A DNA stretch of 64,000 nt from Panulirus ornatus (taxonomy: Eukaryota > Arthropoda > Malacostraca > Decapoda > Palinuridae): contig NC_092248.1 in the NCBI RefSeq assembly GCF_036320965.1, positions 26,020,320-26,084,319 on the forward strand. The letters are read 5' to 3'. Position 1 is the stretch's first letter. Each line of letters begins with the position of its first letter. The position numbers and the translations under genes are program-made. This document shows, in pieces, positions 1 through 16,985 of the stretch. The notes under the pieces were generated by a model, which was not told the DNA's origin, made no database searches, and worked only from the letters and a program-made list of their open reading frames with translations.

Positions 1-80
1 ATATTCCAGAATGTGACGTCACTTAACACATATTCCAGAATGTGTCCTCCAAGATCTTCGAAAAAAGATATATATATATA
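1..80. other. Unrecognised edge sequence
   Basis: It contains a short direct repeat (ATATTCCAGAATGTG at 1-15 and again near 30) and then a short TA run. No gene is seen. Confidence 0.5.
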
Positions 81-376
81 TTGGAGGTGGAAAGATGGAG
101 TGAAAAAGATTTTGTGTGATCGGGGCCTGAACATGCAGGAGGGTGAAAGGAGGGCAAGGAATAGAGTGAATTGGAGCGATGTGGTATACCGGGGTTGACG
201 TGCTGTCAGTGGATGGAATCAAGGCATGTGAAGCGTCTGGGGTAAACCATGGAAAGCTGTGTAGGTATGTGTATTTGCGTGTGTGGACGTATGTATATAC
301 ATGTGTATGGGGGTGGGTTGGGCCATTTCTTTCGTCTGTTTCCTTGCGCTACCTCGCAAACGCGGGAGACAGCGAC

Positions 377-383
<7 letters not shown>
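81..383 (+). mobile_element. RTE-like retrotransposon, 3' end
   Basis: It starts inside the C-terminal codons ([15 protein letters not shown], then [13 protein letters not shown] and a stop) and continues through the 3' UTR. The UTR ends with the GCGCTACCTCGCAAACGCGG / GAGACAGCGACAAA motif and an A-rich tail that merges into a TA tract. It is 5' truncated at a TA run. Confidence 0.85.

Positions 384-463
<80 letters not shown>
384..463. repeat. (TA)n microsatellite
   Basis: A pure TA tract between the tail of an RTE copy and the tail of a minus-strand short element. ORFs reading YIYIYI here are meaningless. Confidence 0.97.
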
Positions 464-464
<1 letters not shown>

Positions 465-698
465 TTCTTTCAAACTTTGCCATTTCCCGCGTTAGCGAGC
501 TAGCGTTAAGAACAGAGGACTGGGCCTTTGAGGGAATATCCTCACCTGGCCCCCTTCTCTGCTCCTTCTTTTGGAAAATTAAAAAAAAAACGAGAGGGGA
601 GGATTTCCAGCCCCACGCTCCCTCCCCTTTTAGTCGCCTTCTACGACACGCAGGGAATACGTGGGAAGTATTCTTTCTCCCCTATCCTCAGGGATACT

Positions 699-700
<2 letters not shown>
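464..700 (-). mobile_element. Short non-autonomous RTE-derived element
   Basis: An element of about 235 bp. Read on the minus strand, its head (ATCCCTGAGGATAGGGGAGA here) matches the 5' UTR start of the full RTE. Its end (AACGC-TACCTCGCTAACGCGG type motif, then AAAGAAAGA) resembles the RTE 3' end. It has no ORF and is flanked by TA tracts on both sides. Confidence 0.75.

Positions 701-772
<72 letters not shown>
701..772. repeat. (TA)n microsatellite
   Basis: TA tract between the short element and the 3' end of a minus-strand RTE copy. Confidence 0.97.
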
Positions 773-777
<5 letters not shown>

Positions 778-1461
778 TAATTCATACTGTCTGCCCTTAT
801 TCATTTCCGTCGCTACCCCGCCACACATGGAATGACAACCCCCTCCCCCCGCATGTGCGCGAGGTAGCGCTAGGAAAAGACAACAAAGGCCACATTCGTT
901 CACACTCAGTCTCTAGCTGTCATGTAAAAATGCACCGAAACCACAGCTCTCTTTCCACATCCAGGCCCCACAGAACTTTCCATGGTTTACCCCAGACGCT
1001 TCACATGCCCTGGTTCAATCCACTGACAGCACGTCGACCCCGGTATACCACATCGTTCCAATTCACTCTATTCCTTGCACGACATTCACCCTCCTGCATG
1101 TTCAGGCCCCGATCACTTAAAATCTTTTTCACTGCATCTTTCCACCTTCAATTTGGTCTCTCACTTCTCGTTTCCTCCACTTCTGACACATATATCCTCT
1201 TTGTCAATATTTCTCACTCATTCTCTCCATGTGGCCAAACCATTTCAAAACACCCTCTTCCACTCCCTCAACCACGCTCCTTTTATTTACCACACATCTC
1301 TCTTACCCTTTCAATACTTATTCGATGCATTCCAACTCACGCTTTTTATAATGCCCAACCTAATAACTTTTCTTCACGTCAACTCTCAATTCTCTTCTTT
1401 CTCACACTCTTCCAAACTCAGACCCCAAATTAGTGATTTTCTACTCGAATCAGCCATCAAC
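773..1461 (-). mobile_element. RTE-like retrotransposon, 3' part, decayed
   Basis: Minus-strand 3' UTR (773-1020) and C-terminal coding part, recognisable to about 1340. A collinear, deleted piece of the RT region follows (1373-1460; complement of the [11 protein letters not shown] and ADSCEKLQ segments). It passes directly into the 39-bp minisatellite at the place where the next RT segment would be expected. Confidence 0.75.
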
Positions 1462-4400
1462 CAGCAACAATGCATCTCCCTCATAACATGACACACCCCT
1501 GCCACACACTTCACCTCCCTCATAACATGACACACCCCTGCCGCACAATTCACCTCCCTCATAACATGACACACCCCTGCCACACACTTCACCTACCTCA
1601 TAACATGACACACCCCACTACACACTTCACCTCCTTCATAATATGACACACCCCTACCGCACACTTCACCTCCCTCATAACATGACACACCCCTGCCACA
1701 CACTTCACCTCCCTCATAACATGACACACCACTGCCACACACTTCGCCTTCCTCATAACATGACATACCCCTGCTACACACTTCACCTCCCTCATGACAC
1801 ACCCCTGAAACACATTTCACCTCCCTCATAACATGACACAGCCCTACCACACACTTCGCCTCCCTCATATCATAATACACCCTTGCCACACAGTTCACCT
1901 CCCTCATAACATGACACATCCCTGTCGCACACTTCACCTCCATCATAATATGACACATCCCTGCCACACACTTCACCTCCCTCATAACATGAGAAACCCC
2001 TACCACACATTACACGTCCATCATAACATGACACACCCCTGCCACACACTTCACCCCCCTCTTAACATGACACACCCCTGCCACACACTTCGCCTTCCTC
2101 ATAACATGACACTCCCCTGCCACACACCTCACCTCCCTCATAACATGACACACCCCTGCCACACATTTCGCCTCCCTCATAACATTACACACCAATGCCA
2201 CACACTTCACTTCCGTCATAACATGACACACCCCTGCCACACACTTCACCCCCCTCTTAACATGACACACCCCCGCCACACACTTCGCCTCCCTTATAAC
2301 ATGACCCTCCCCTGCCACACACTTCACCTCCCTCATAACATGACACACTCCTGCCACACATTTCGCCTCCCTCATAACATTACACACCAATGCCACACAC
2401 TTCACTTCCCTCGTAACATGACACACCACTGAAACATACTTCACCTCCCTCAAAACATGACACATCCCTGCCACACACTTCGCCTCCCTCATATCATGAC
2501 ATACCCCTGCCACACACTTCGCCTCCCTCATAACATTACACACCCCTGCCACACACTTCCCTTCCCTTATAACATGACACACCACTGAAACACACTTCAC
2601 CTCCCTCATAACATGACACATCCCTGCCACACACTTCAACTCCCTCATAGCATGACACACCCCTGAAACACACTTCACCTCCCTAATAACATGACACACC
2701 CCTGCCACACACTTCACCTCCCTCATATCATGACTCACCCCTGCCACACACTTCACCTCCCTCACAACATGAAACACCCCTGCCAAACACTTCACCTCCC
2801 TATAACATGACACACCACTACCACACACTTTACCTCCCTCATAATATGACACACCCCTGAAACACACTTCACCTCCCTCATAACATGACACACCACTGCC
2901 ACACACTTCGCCTCCCTCATAACAAGACACACCCCTACCACACACTTCACCTCCCTCACAACATGAAACACTCCTGCCAAACACTTCGCCTCCCTCATAT
3001 CATGACGCACCCCTGCCACACACTTCATCTCCCTCATAACATGACACACCCCTGCCACACACTTCACCTCCCTCATATCATGACACGCCTCTGCCACACA
3101 CTTCACCTCCCTCATAACATGACACAACCCTGCCGAGCGCTTCACTTCCCTCATAATATGACACACCCCTGCCACACACTTCACCTCCTTCATAACATGA
3201 GAAATCCCTGCCACACACTTCAAATCCCTCATAACATGACCCACCCCTGCCACACACTTCACCTCCTTCATAACATGACACACCACTGAAATAAACTTCA
3301 CCTCCCTCATAACATGACAAACCCCTGCCACACACTTCGCCTCCCTCATAACATGACACACCCCGCCACACACTTCACCTCCCTCATAACATGACACAAC
3401 CCTGCCACACACTTCACCTCCCTCATTACATGACACATCCCTGCCACACACTTCACCTCCCTCATTATATGACACATCCTTGCCACACACTTCGCCTCCC
3501 TCATAACATGACACACCCCTGCCACACACTTCGCCTCCCTCATAACATGACACACCCCTGCCACACACTTCAAATCCCTCATAGCATGACACACCCCTGC
3601 CACACACTTCACCTCCCTCATAACATGACATCCCTGCCACACACTTCACCTCCCTCATTACATGACACATCCCTGCCACACACTTCGCCTCCCTCATAAC
3701 ATGACACACTCCTGCCACACATTTCACCTCCCTCATAACATAACACACCCCTGCCACACACTTCGCCTCCCTCATAACATGACACACCACTGCCACACAC
3801 TTCACCTCCCTCAAAACATGACACACCTCTGCCACAAACTTCACCTCCTTCATAACATGACACATCCCTGCCACACACTTCACCTCCCTCATTACATGAC
3901 ACATCCCTGCCAGACACTTCGCCTCCCTCATAATATGACACACTCATGCCACACACCTCACATCCCTCATAACATGACACACTAATGCCACACACTTCAC
4001 CACCCTCAAAACATGACAAATCCCTGCCACACACTTCACCTCCCTCATTACATGACACATCCCTGCCACACACTTCGCCTTCCTCATAACATGACACACC
4101 CCTGCCACACACTTCCCCTCCCTCATAACATGACATATCCCTGCCACACACTTCACTTCCTTCATTACATGACACATCCCTGCCACACACTTCGCCTTCC
4201 TCGTAACATGACACACCTCTGCCACAAACTTCACCTCCCTCATAACATGACACATCCCTACCACACACTTCACCTCCCTCATTACATGACACATCCCTGC
4301 CACACAGTTCGCCTCCCTCATAACATGACACACCCCTGCCACACACTTCACCTCCCTCATAACATGACACATCCCTCCCACACACTTCACCTCCCTCATT

Positions 4401-4940
4401 ACATGACACATCCCTGCCACACACTTCACCTCCCTCATTACATGACACATCCCTGCCACACACTTCACCTCCCTCATAACATGACACATCCCTGCCACAC
4501 ACTTCACCTCCCTCATAACATGACACACCCCTGCCGCACACTTCACCTCCCTCATAACATGACACACCCCTGCCACACAGTTCGCCTCCCTCATAACATG
4601 ACACATCCCTGACACACACTTCACCTCCCTCATAACATGACACATCCCTGCCACACACTTCACCTCCCTCATAACATGACACACTCCTGCCACACACTTC
4701 ATCTCCCTCATAACATGACACACCCCTGCCACACACTTCACCTCCCTCATAACATGACACATCCCTGCCACACACTTCACCTCCCTCATAACATGACACA
4801 TCCCTGCCACACACTTCACCTCCCTCATAACATGACACACCCCTGCCACACGCTTCACCTCCGTCAAAACATGACAAATCCCTGCCATACACTTGGTCTC
4901 CCTCATAGCATGACACATCCCTGCCACACACACTCCCTTT
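1462..4940. repeat. 39-bp minisatellite, about 89 copies
   Basis: The unit on the plus strand is TTCACCTCCCTCATAACATG followed by ACACACCCCTGCCACACAC. Because 39 is a multiple of three and the unit lacks stops in several frames, both strands show long ORFs (up to 441 codons; 13-residue period such as EVKCVAGVCHVMR). These are repeat artefacts. Variants (CACCCC or CATCCC, CACTTCAC or CACTTCGC) are interspersed along the array. Confidence 0.95.
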
Positions 4941-4984
4941 CATTTGGACTACTTCCTTTCCGCTCTAACCTCACCCTTACATGA

Positions 4985-5674
<690 letters not shown>

Positions 5675-5677
<3 letters not shown>

Positions 5678-6686
5678 GAGTGGATCTGGCAGCGGATGGA
5701 ACCATGGAAGCGGAAGTGAATCAAAGGGTGGGGGAGGGGGCGAAAATCCTGGGAGCCTTGAAGAATGTGTGGAAGTCGAGAACATTATCTCGGAAAGCAA
5801 AAATAGGTATGTTTGAAGGAATAGTGGTTCCAACAATGTTGTATGGTTGCGAGGCGTGGGCTATGGATAGAGATGTGCGCAGGAGGATGGATGTGCTGGA
5901 AATGAGATGTTTGAGGACAATGTGTTGTGTGAGATGGTTTGATCGAGTAAGTAGCGTAAGGGTAAGAGAGATGTGTGGAAATAAAAAGAGCGTGGTTGAG
6001 AGAGCAGAAGAGGGTGTTTTGAAATGGTTTGGGCACATGGAGAGAATGAGTGAGGAAAGATTGACCAAGAGGATATATGTGTCGGAGGTGGAGGGAACGA
6101 GGAGAAGTGGGAGACCAAATTGGAGGTGGAAAGATGGAGTGAAAAAGATTTTGAGTGATCGGGGCCTGAACATGCAGGAGGGTGAAAGGCGGGCAAGGAA
6201 TAGAGTGAATTAAATCGATGTGATATACCGGGGTTGACGTACTGTCAGTGTATTGAATCAGGGCATGTGAAGCGTCTGGGTTAAACCATGGAAAGCTGTG
6301 TGGGGCCTGGATGTGAAAAGGGAGCTGTGGTTTCGGGCATTATTGCATGACGGCTAGAGACTGAGTGTGCACGAATGAGGCCTTTGTTGTCTTTTCCTAG
6401 CGCTACCCCGCACACATGAGGGGGGAGGGGGATGGTATTCCATGTGTGGTGAGGTGGCGATGGGAATGAATAAAGGCAGACAGTATGAATTGTGTGCATG
6501 GGTATATATGTGTGTGTCTGTGTGTGTATATATATGTGTACATTGAGATGTATAGGTATGTATATTTGCGTGTGTGGACGTGTGTGTATATACATGTGTA
6601 TGGGGGTGGGTTAGGCCATTTCTTTTGTCTGTTTCCTTGCGCTACCTCGCAAACGCGGGAGACAGCGACAAAGCAAAATAATAAAA

Positions 6687-6690
<4 letters not shown>
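5675..6690 (+). mobile_element. RTE-like retrotransposon, 5'-truncated copy
   Basis: It starts abruptly after TA at [15 protein letters not shown] and runs through [26 protein letters not shown] and [14 protein letters not shown], ending RNRVN with a stop. The full 3' UTR and an A-rich tail at 6665-6690 follow. There is TA on both sides. It lacks the endonuclease and RT domains, so it is a dead copy. Confidence 0.88.

Positions 6691-6740
<50 letters not shown>
6691..6740. repeat. (TA)n microsatellite
   Basis: TA tail of the preceding RTE copy, running into the 30-bp minisatellite. Confidence 0.95.
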
Positions 6741-6742
<2 letters not shown>

Positions 6743-7916
6743 TACAACAATACTCAATGTATATATGTACAATACAACAATATGCACATTATACAACAAT
6801 ACTCAATGTATGTATGTACGATACAACAATACTCAATGTATATATGTACAGTACAACAATATGCACATTATACAACAATACTCAATGTATGTATGTACGA
6901 TACAACAATACTCAATGTATATATGTACAATACAACAATATGCACATTATACAACAATACTCAATGTATGTATGAACGATACAACAATACTCAATGTATA
7001 TATGTACAATACAACAATATGCACATTATACAACAATACTCAATGTATGTATGTACGATACAACAATACTCAATGCATATATCAACGATACAACAACACT
7101 CAGTGTATATAAGTACGATACAGCAATACTCAATGTATGTATATACGATACATCAAAACTCAATGTATATATGTACAATACAACATTACTTAATTTATAT
7201 ATGTAGGATACAATAATACTCAATGTATATATGTACGATACAATAATACTCAGTGTATACATGTACAATACAAAAAATACTCAATGTACATATGTCCGAT
7301 AAAACAACACTCAGTATGTATATGTGCGATACATCAATACTCAATGCATATATCTACGATAGAACAATACTCAATGTATATACATATATATAATAAAACA
7401 ATACTCATTGTATATATCAACGATACAACAATACTCAGTGTATATAGTACGATGCAACAATACTCAATGCATATATGTACGATACAACAATACTCAGTTT
7501 ATATATGTACGTCACAATAATATTCAATATATACATCTTTACGATACAACAATATCCAGTGTATATATGTACGATACAATAATACTCAGTGTATATATGT
7601 ACGATACAACAATTCTCTGTGTACAAATGTACGATACAACAATATTCAATGTATATATGTACGATGAAAAAATACTCAGCGTATATATGTACGGTAAAAC
7701 AGTACTCAGAGTATATATGTACGATACAACAATACTCAGTATACATATGCAAGATATAACAATACTCAATGTATATATCAACGATACAAAATACTCAGTG
7801 TATATATGTACGATACAACAATACTCAGTATACATATGCAAGATATAACAATACTCAATGTATATATCAACGATAAAAAATACTCAGTGTATATATGTAC
7901 GATACAACAATACTCA
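6741..7916. repeat. 30-bp minisatellite with a 79-bp higher-order block
   Basis: Units have the core GATACAACAATACTCAGTGT and a linker of the type ATATATGTAC. In 6760-7075 the array has a higher-order unit of 79 bases marked by ATGCACATTA at 6782, 6861, 6940 and 7019. ORFs of 10-residue period on both strands are artefacts of the 30-base unit. Confidence 0.93.

Positions 7917-7986
<70 letters not shown>
7917..7986. repeat. (TA)n microsatellite inside the 30-bp minisatellite
   Basis: The TA tract looks like an expansion of the TATATAT part of one unit. Confidence 0.95.
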
Positions 7987-7989
<3 letters not shown>

Positions 7990-8998
7990 ACAACAATACT
8001 CAATGTATATATGTACAATACATCAACAGTCAGTGAATGTATGTACAATACAACAATACTGAATGTATATATGTACAATAAAGCAATACTAAATGTATAT
8101 ATGCACGATACAACAATACTGAGTGTCTATATGTACGTTACAATAATATTCATTATATATATATCTCTACGATACAACAATATTCAGTGTATATCTGTAC
8201 GATACAATAATACTTGGTGTATATATGTACGATACAACAATACTCGGTGTACAAATGTACAATACCGCAACATTCAATGTATATATGAACAATAAAACAA
8301 TGCTCAGTATATATATGTACGATACAACAGTACTCAGTGTATATATGTACGATACAACAGTACTCAGTGTATATATGTACGATACAACAATAATCAGTGT
8401 ATATATGTACGATACAACAACACTCAGTGTATATATGTACGATGAAACAATACACAATGTATATATGTACGGTACAGCAATACTCCGTGTATACATGTAC
8501 GAATGTACGATGCGAGAATAACACATGTATATATGTGCGATACAACAATACTCGGTGTATACATGTACGATACAACAATACTCATTGTATATATGTACGA
8601 TACAACAATACCCAGTGTATAAATGTATGATACTCAGTGCATATATGTACAATACAACAGCACTCAGTGTATATATGTACGATACGACAATACTCAGTGT
8701 ATATATGTATGATACAACAATACTCAGTGTATATATGTATGATACAACAATACTCAGTGTATATATGTATGATACAACAATACTCAGTGTATATGTGTAT
8801 GATATAAAAATACTCAGCGTATAGATATACGATACAGCAAAACTCATTGCATATATATATACGATACAACAATACTCAATGTAGATATCAACGATACAAC
8901 AATACACAGTGAATATATGTACGACAGAACAATACTCAGTATATACATGTACGATACAAAGATACGCAATGTATATATGTATGATACAAACATACTCA
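7987..8998. repeat. 30-bp minisatellite, continuation
   Basis: About 33 units of the same family, mostly with CTCAGTGTATATATGTACGA cores. It ends in TA then GA tracts. Confidence 0.93.
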
Positions 8999-10367
<1,369 letters not shown>

Positions 10368-10424
<57 letters not shown>

Positions 10425-10505
10425 CTGTGTGTGTGTGTGTGTGTGTGTACGATACAACAATACTCAGTGTATATATGTACGACAGAACAATAATCAACAT
10501 ATAAT

Positions 10506-10589
<84 letters not shown>
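10368..10589. repeat. TA, TG, 30-bp minisatellite and TA tracts
   Basis: TA (10368-10402), TG (10403-10448), two 30-bp minisatellite units (10449-10507), then TA (10508-10588). Confidence 0.93.
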
Positions 10590-13021
<2,432 letters not shown>

Positions 13022-13036
<15 letters not shown>

Positions 13037-13204
13037 ACGGAGGAAGTTCAGTGTTGCACTCCATGAATGTTCCTGGGATTTGAGGTGGGGCACTGTGGCA
13101 CCTCCCCACATTAATGGCATACCAATCATCTTGTGATATGATGCTGGACAGTGTGGCGTATATGGTGGTTCTATGAGGTGACCAGTCCCAGGATACTTGT
13201 GAAC
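13022..13204 (-). CDS. Acyl-CoA thioesterase (ACOT/BAAT family), terminal exon D with catalytic His and stop
   Basis: The exon has 60 codons plus TGA. It starts after acceptor TGATCATTGCAG in phase 0, matching exon C. It reads [19 protein letters not shown], then [16 protein letters not shown], then [18 protein letters not shown]. The [10 protein letters not shown] motif carries the catalytic His, and the MWGG...W pattern is the usual C-terminal end of the family. The exon runs into a 30-bp minisatellite: the final codons (about RTYIH) and the TGA lie inside its first unit (junction near 13036), so the 3' UTR would be repeat sequence. No clear AATAAA is seen downstream within the array. The neighbouring intron is 5,288 bases. 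Confidence 0.9.
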
Positions 13205-13960
13205 CTGCAATGATCAATGATTACTCATTCATAAATCAGAATTACTGTTCTCGCTACAGAAATCAAATATTACTAATATCAAATAAAGGCAGTACACTTT
13301 ATTGCAAGCCAAGACATGAATTTTGAGAAATGTACATTTGTCTCAACTATAATCTGAAACCTTGGAGTATTTTTTTTTTTTTTTACGTTTTGTATTCGAA
13401 GCTGTTTTATCCCACAAAATGAATTTTTTGATATTTATTCAATGCCTTGAACAATTCATCATAAGAGACAAGACTGAACGACAATATAGCAACCCAACCA
13501 AATGTATGATGTCGTCGCTGACACACCTGTGGCATCTTACTGTCAGGAACCAACAAATGTCTTATCAAAATGGAAAGAGAACAATGAACTATAGCGTAGG
13601 ATCAGTAAGTCTTTTATCCTTCTAAACCTGATTTTATCAGCTATGGACGGAGCACTGAGAACATTTTATAGTATAAACATATGAAAGAAGAGGAACATTG
13701 ATAGATCATTTCATTATTTTTCTCAATGTTTAACGAGACATAAGTCCAGTTTTGAACCATTAATGCTGATGTATGTACCTCAAGCCACACAAGGAAGATG
13801 ACTCACACAGTTAAACACAAGGTAACGTTACGTCAGGTGAGCCTCGAGGAACGGTGCCAGTATGAAGGATAAGCCTTCCACGTCGCCCTCAGGAAGCCCA
13901 AGTGACGATACAGAGTTGTGTGAACACTGCATACACGTCCCTACTACACTGACTCATCAT
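13205..13960 (-). other. Intron between exons C and D, non-repetitive part
   Basis: AT-rich, apparently unique DNA next to exon D. It contains a poly-T stretch (13370-13385). No further exon or ORF with recognisable similarity is seen. Confidence 0.6.
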
Positions 13961-14221
13961 GTCTGACATCAAGCAACTCTTGGCCATCAATCCTCCATCT
14001 AGATTGTGCCACGCCCTCCCTCCCTCCCTCCCTCCCCTTGTGTCGCAGACTACAACACCCAGGCCACCTTCCAGCCACCTCACACACTGTACAAAAGATG
14101 TCACAAGCGCTCCACAACCCGCGCCGCCCACAATCATAACATCGTCAATGTTGTGATGGCGATGGTGCCGCACTACATCCTGATGGTGGACCAGACAAGC
14201 ACTGCGTGTCCTGCGTAGGGT
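13961..14221 (+). mobile_element. Unrecognised leader of the Gypsy-like element
   Basis: The part from 14114 to about 14221 (starting ACAACCCGCGCCGCCCACAA) recurs at 62459-62565, again directly before the same minisatellite. It belongs to a mobile sequence. The reading VMAMVPHYILMVDQTS is open but I do not recognise a domain. Confidence 0.6.
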
Positions 14222-15120
14222 GACGAATGTGGCCACACGTCCTGCCTGGAGTGACAAATGTGGCCACACGTCCTGCCTGGGGTGAAGAAGTGTGGCCACA
14301 CATCCTTCTTGGGGTCGCAAGTGCTCCTAGTGTGGCCACATGTCCTGCCTGGGATGAGAGGTGCTCCCAGTTGGCCACATGTCCTGCCTGGCGTCAGAAG
14401 TGTTCCCAGTGTGGCCACATATCCTGCCTGGGATGAGAGGTGCTCCCAGTGTGGCCACATGTCCTGCCTTGGGTGAGAATTGCTCCCAGTTGGCCACATG
14501 TCCTACCTGGGGTGACAAGTGCTTCCATTGCGGTCACATATCCTGCATTGGGTGGCAATTGCTCTCAGTGTGGCCACATGTCCTGCCTGGGGTGACAAGT
14601 GCTCTCAGTGTGGCCACATGTCCTGCCTGGGGTGACAAGTGCTCTCAGTGTGGCCACATGTCCTGCCTGGGGTGACAAGTGCTTCCAGTGTGGCCACATA
14701 TACTGCATGGGGTGAGAAGTGTTCCCAGTATGGCCACCTGTCCTGCCTGGGGTGAGAAGTGATCCCAGTGCGGCCACATGTCTTACCTGGGGTGACAAGT
14801 GCTCCCAGTGTGGCCACATTTCTTGCCTGGGGTGAAAATTGCTCCCAAGTGGCCACATGTCCTCCGTGGTATGAGAAGATCTCCGAATGTGGCCCACAAT
14901 TCCTGCCTGGGGTGACAAGTGCTCCCAGTGTGGCCACATGTCCTGCCTGGGTAGAGAAGTGCTCCCAGTGTGGCCACATGTCCTGCCTGGGGTGACAAGT
15001 GCTCCCAGTGTGGCCACATGTCCTGCCTGGGTAGAGAAGTGCTCCCAGTGTGGCCACATGTCCTGCCTGGGGTGAGAGGTGCTCCCAGTGTGGCCACATG
15101 TCCTGCCTGGGGTGACAAGT
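14222..15120. repeat. Minisatellite A (31-bp then 40-bp units) inside the Gypsy-like element
   Basis: The first units are 31 bases (TGGCCACACGTCCTGCCTGG plus GGTGACAAATG). The rest, about 20 units, are 40 bases long because of an added CTCCCAGTG-type segment. The sequence on both sides belongs to the mobile element. Confidence 0.93.
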
Positions 15121-15690
15121 GGCCTCTGCCTACAGCTGTTGCACCACGAGATCCTGGCAGCTGGTAGAGGATGTACAGCCATTCACCACCTTCATAACTC
15201 AGTGGCCACTGCCTGACCACCCACACCGGATTCTCTCCACAGCACAACAAGTTTTACAGACGTGACGTCATGGCACTTGAAGGCATCAACAACTGTGGCA
15301 AGGTCATGGATGAGGTGCTCGTTTGGCATTCGTAAACACGTCATAACCATGTATGGCAGCGGGTTTGCCAGTTGTGTGGGTATGGCATGACAGATGAGGA
15401 CGTGAGTGCAGATCCAGGTCAGGTGAGCACAATTCTTCTTCCTCACCAACATCATGGACCTCAGGTCAGTCTCGTGAACCAGGTAGCAGACTTCACCCCA
15501 GGATGGCAACAGAGGGCGACATCCACACTCCCTCCTCAACCCCAGCAATGATTGCCAGTGGAGACCAGACCACCACGCAGCATTAGACACACTGAAAGTG
15601 GCCTTCACTCCAATTCTTGCCCACTTCCATTACGCCCTTCCTCAGTTCTGCAGACAGACACCTCGCTTCTGAAAGATGTGCGTTAAGCCC
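15121..15690 (+). pseudogene. Ty3/Gypsy-type reverse transcriptase fragment, decayed
   Basis: Frames on the plus strand give VQPFTTFITQW (RT palm region), FYRRDVMALEGINNCGKVM followed by DEVLVW in place of the usual VDDIL box, GYGMTDEDVSADPGQV, VNQVADFTPGW and TLKVAFTPILAHFHYALPQ, in the order seen in Gypsy RT-connection-RNase H. Frames change several times, and the catalytic YxDD-like box reads MDEV, so the copy is dead. Minisatellites A and B lie immediately before and after. Confidence 0.75.
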
Positions 15691-16985
15691 TCCTTCTGTT
15701 GGTGCGCTGTGGCTCACGTGGGTATTGTGTGGGCCATGAGCAGTGTGGCTCACGTGGGTATTGTGTGGGCCATGAGCAGTGTGGCTCACGTGGCTACTGT
15801 GTGGGCCATGAGCAGTGTGGCGGTCGTGGCTGCTGTGTGGGCCATAAGCATGTGCTTTCGCGGCTGCTGTGTGGGCCATGAGAAGTGAGCCTCCCGTTGC
15901 TGCGGTGTGGGCCATGAGCTGTGGCTCTCGTGGATGCTGTGTGGGCTATGAGCAGTGTGACTCTCGTAGCTGCTGTGTGGCTAAGGTGGCTGCTGTGTGA
16001 GCAATGAGCAATGTGGCTCTCGTGGCTGCTGTGTGGGCCACGAGCAGTGAAGTTAAAATGGCTATTGTGTGGGCTATGAGCAGTGTGGCGGTCGTGGCTG
16101 CTGTGTGGGCCGTGAACAGTGTCGCTCTCGTTGCTGCTGTGTGGGCCATGAGCAGTGTGGCTCTCCTGGCTGCTGTGTGGGCCATGAACAGTGTGGCTCT
16201 CCTGGCTGCTGTGTGGGCCATGAACAGTGTCGCTCTCGTTGCTGCTGTGTGGGCCATGAGCAGTGTGGCTCTCCTGGCTGCTGTGTGGGCCATGAACAGT
16301 GTGGCTCTCCTGGCTTCTGTGTGGGCCATGAACAGTGTGGCTCTCGTGGCTGCTGTGTGGGCCATGAGCAGTGTAGCTCTCTTAGCTGCTGTGTGGGTGA
16401 TGAGCAGTGTGGCTCATTTGGCTGCCGTGGGGGGCCATGAGCAGTGTGGCTCTCGTTGCTGCTGTGTGGGCCATGAGCAGTGTAGCTCTCTTAGCTGCTG
16501 TGTGGGCCATAAGCAGAGTGGCTCATTTGGCTGCCGTGGGGGGCCATGAGCAGTGTGGCTCTCGTGGCTGCTGTGTGGGCCATGAGTAGTGTGGCTCACG
16601 TGGCTGCTGTGTGGGCCATGAGCAGTGTGGCTCTCGTGGCTGCTGTGTGGGCCATGAGCAGTGTGGCTCACGTGGCTGCTGTGTGGGCCATGAGTAGTGT
16701 GGCTCACGTGGCTGCTGTGTGGGCCATGAGTAGTGTGGCTCACGTGGCTGCTGTGTGGGCCATGAGTAGTGTGGCTCACGTGGCTGCTGTGTGGGTGATG
16801 AGCAGTGTGGCTCACGTGGCTGCTGTGTGGGCCATGAGTAGTGTGGCTCACGTGGCTGCTGTGTGGGCCATGAGTAGTGTGGCTCACGTTGCTGCTGTGT
16901 GGGTGATGAGCAGTGTGGCTCACGTGGCTGCTGTGTGGGCCATGAGTAGTGTGGCTCTCGTGCCTGCTGTGAGGGCCATGACCAT
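15691..16985. repeat. Minisatellite B, 36-bp units, about 35 copies
   Basis: The unit is GTGGGCCATGAGCAGTGTGG plus CTCACGTGGCTGCTGT. A 12-residue period (VWAMSSVAHVAA) makes ORFs on both strands that are not genes. It sits between Gypsy RT remnants and minisatellite C. Confidence 0.94.

Noticed and set aside
1593..4984. Long Cys/His-rich ORFs on both strands (up to 441 codons)
   Set aside because: They arise because the 39-bp repeat unit is a multiple of three and lacks stops; there is no start context, splice signal or domain.
13889..14320. 143-codon minus-strand ORF near 14 kb
   Set aside because: It is antisense to the Gypsy-like leader and runs into minisatellite A; no recognisable domain.
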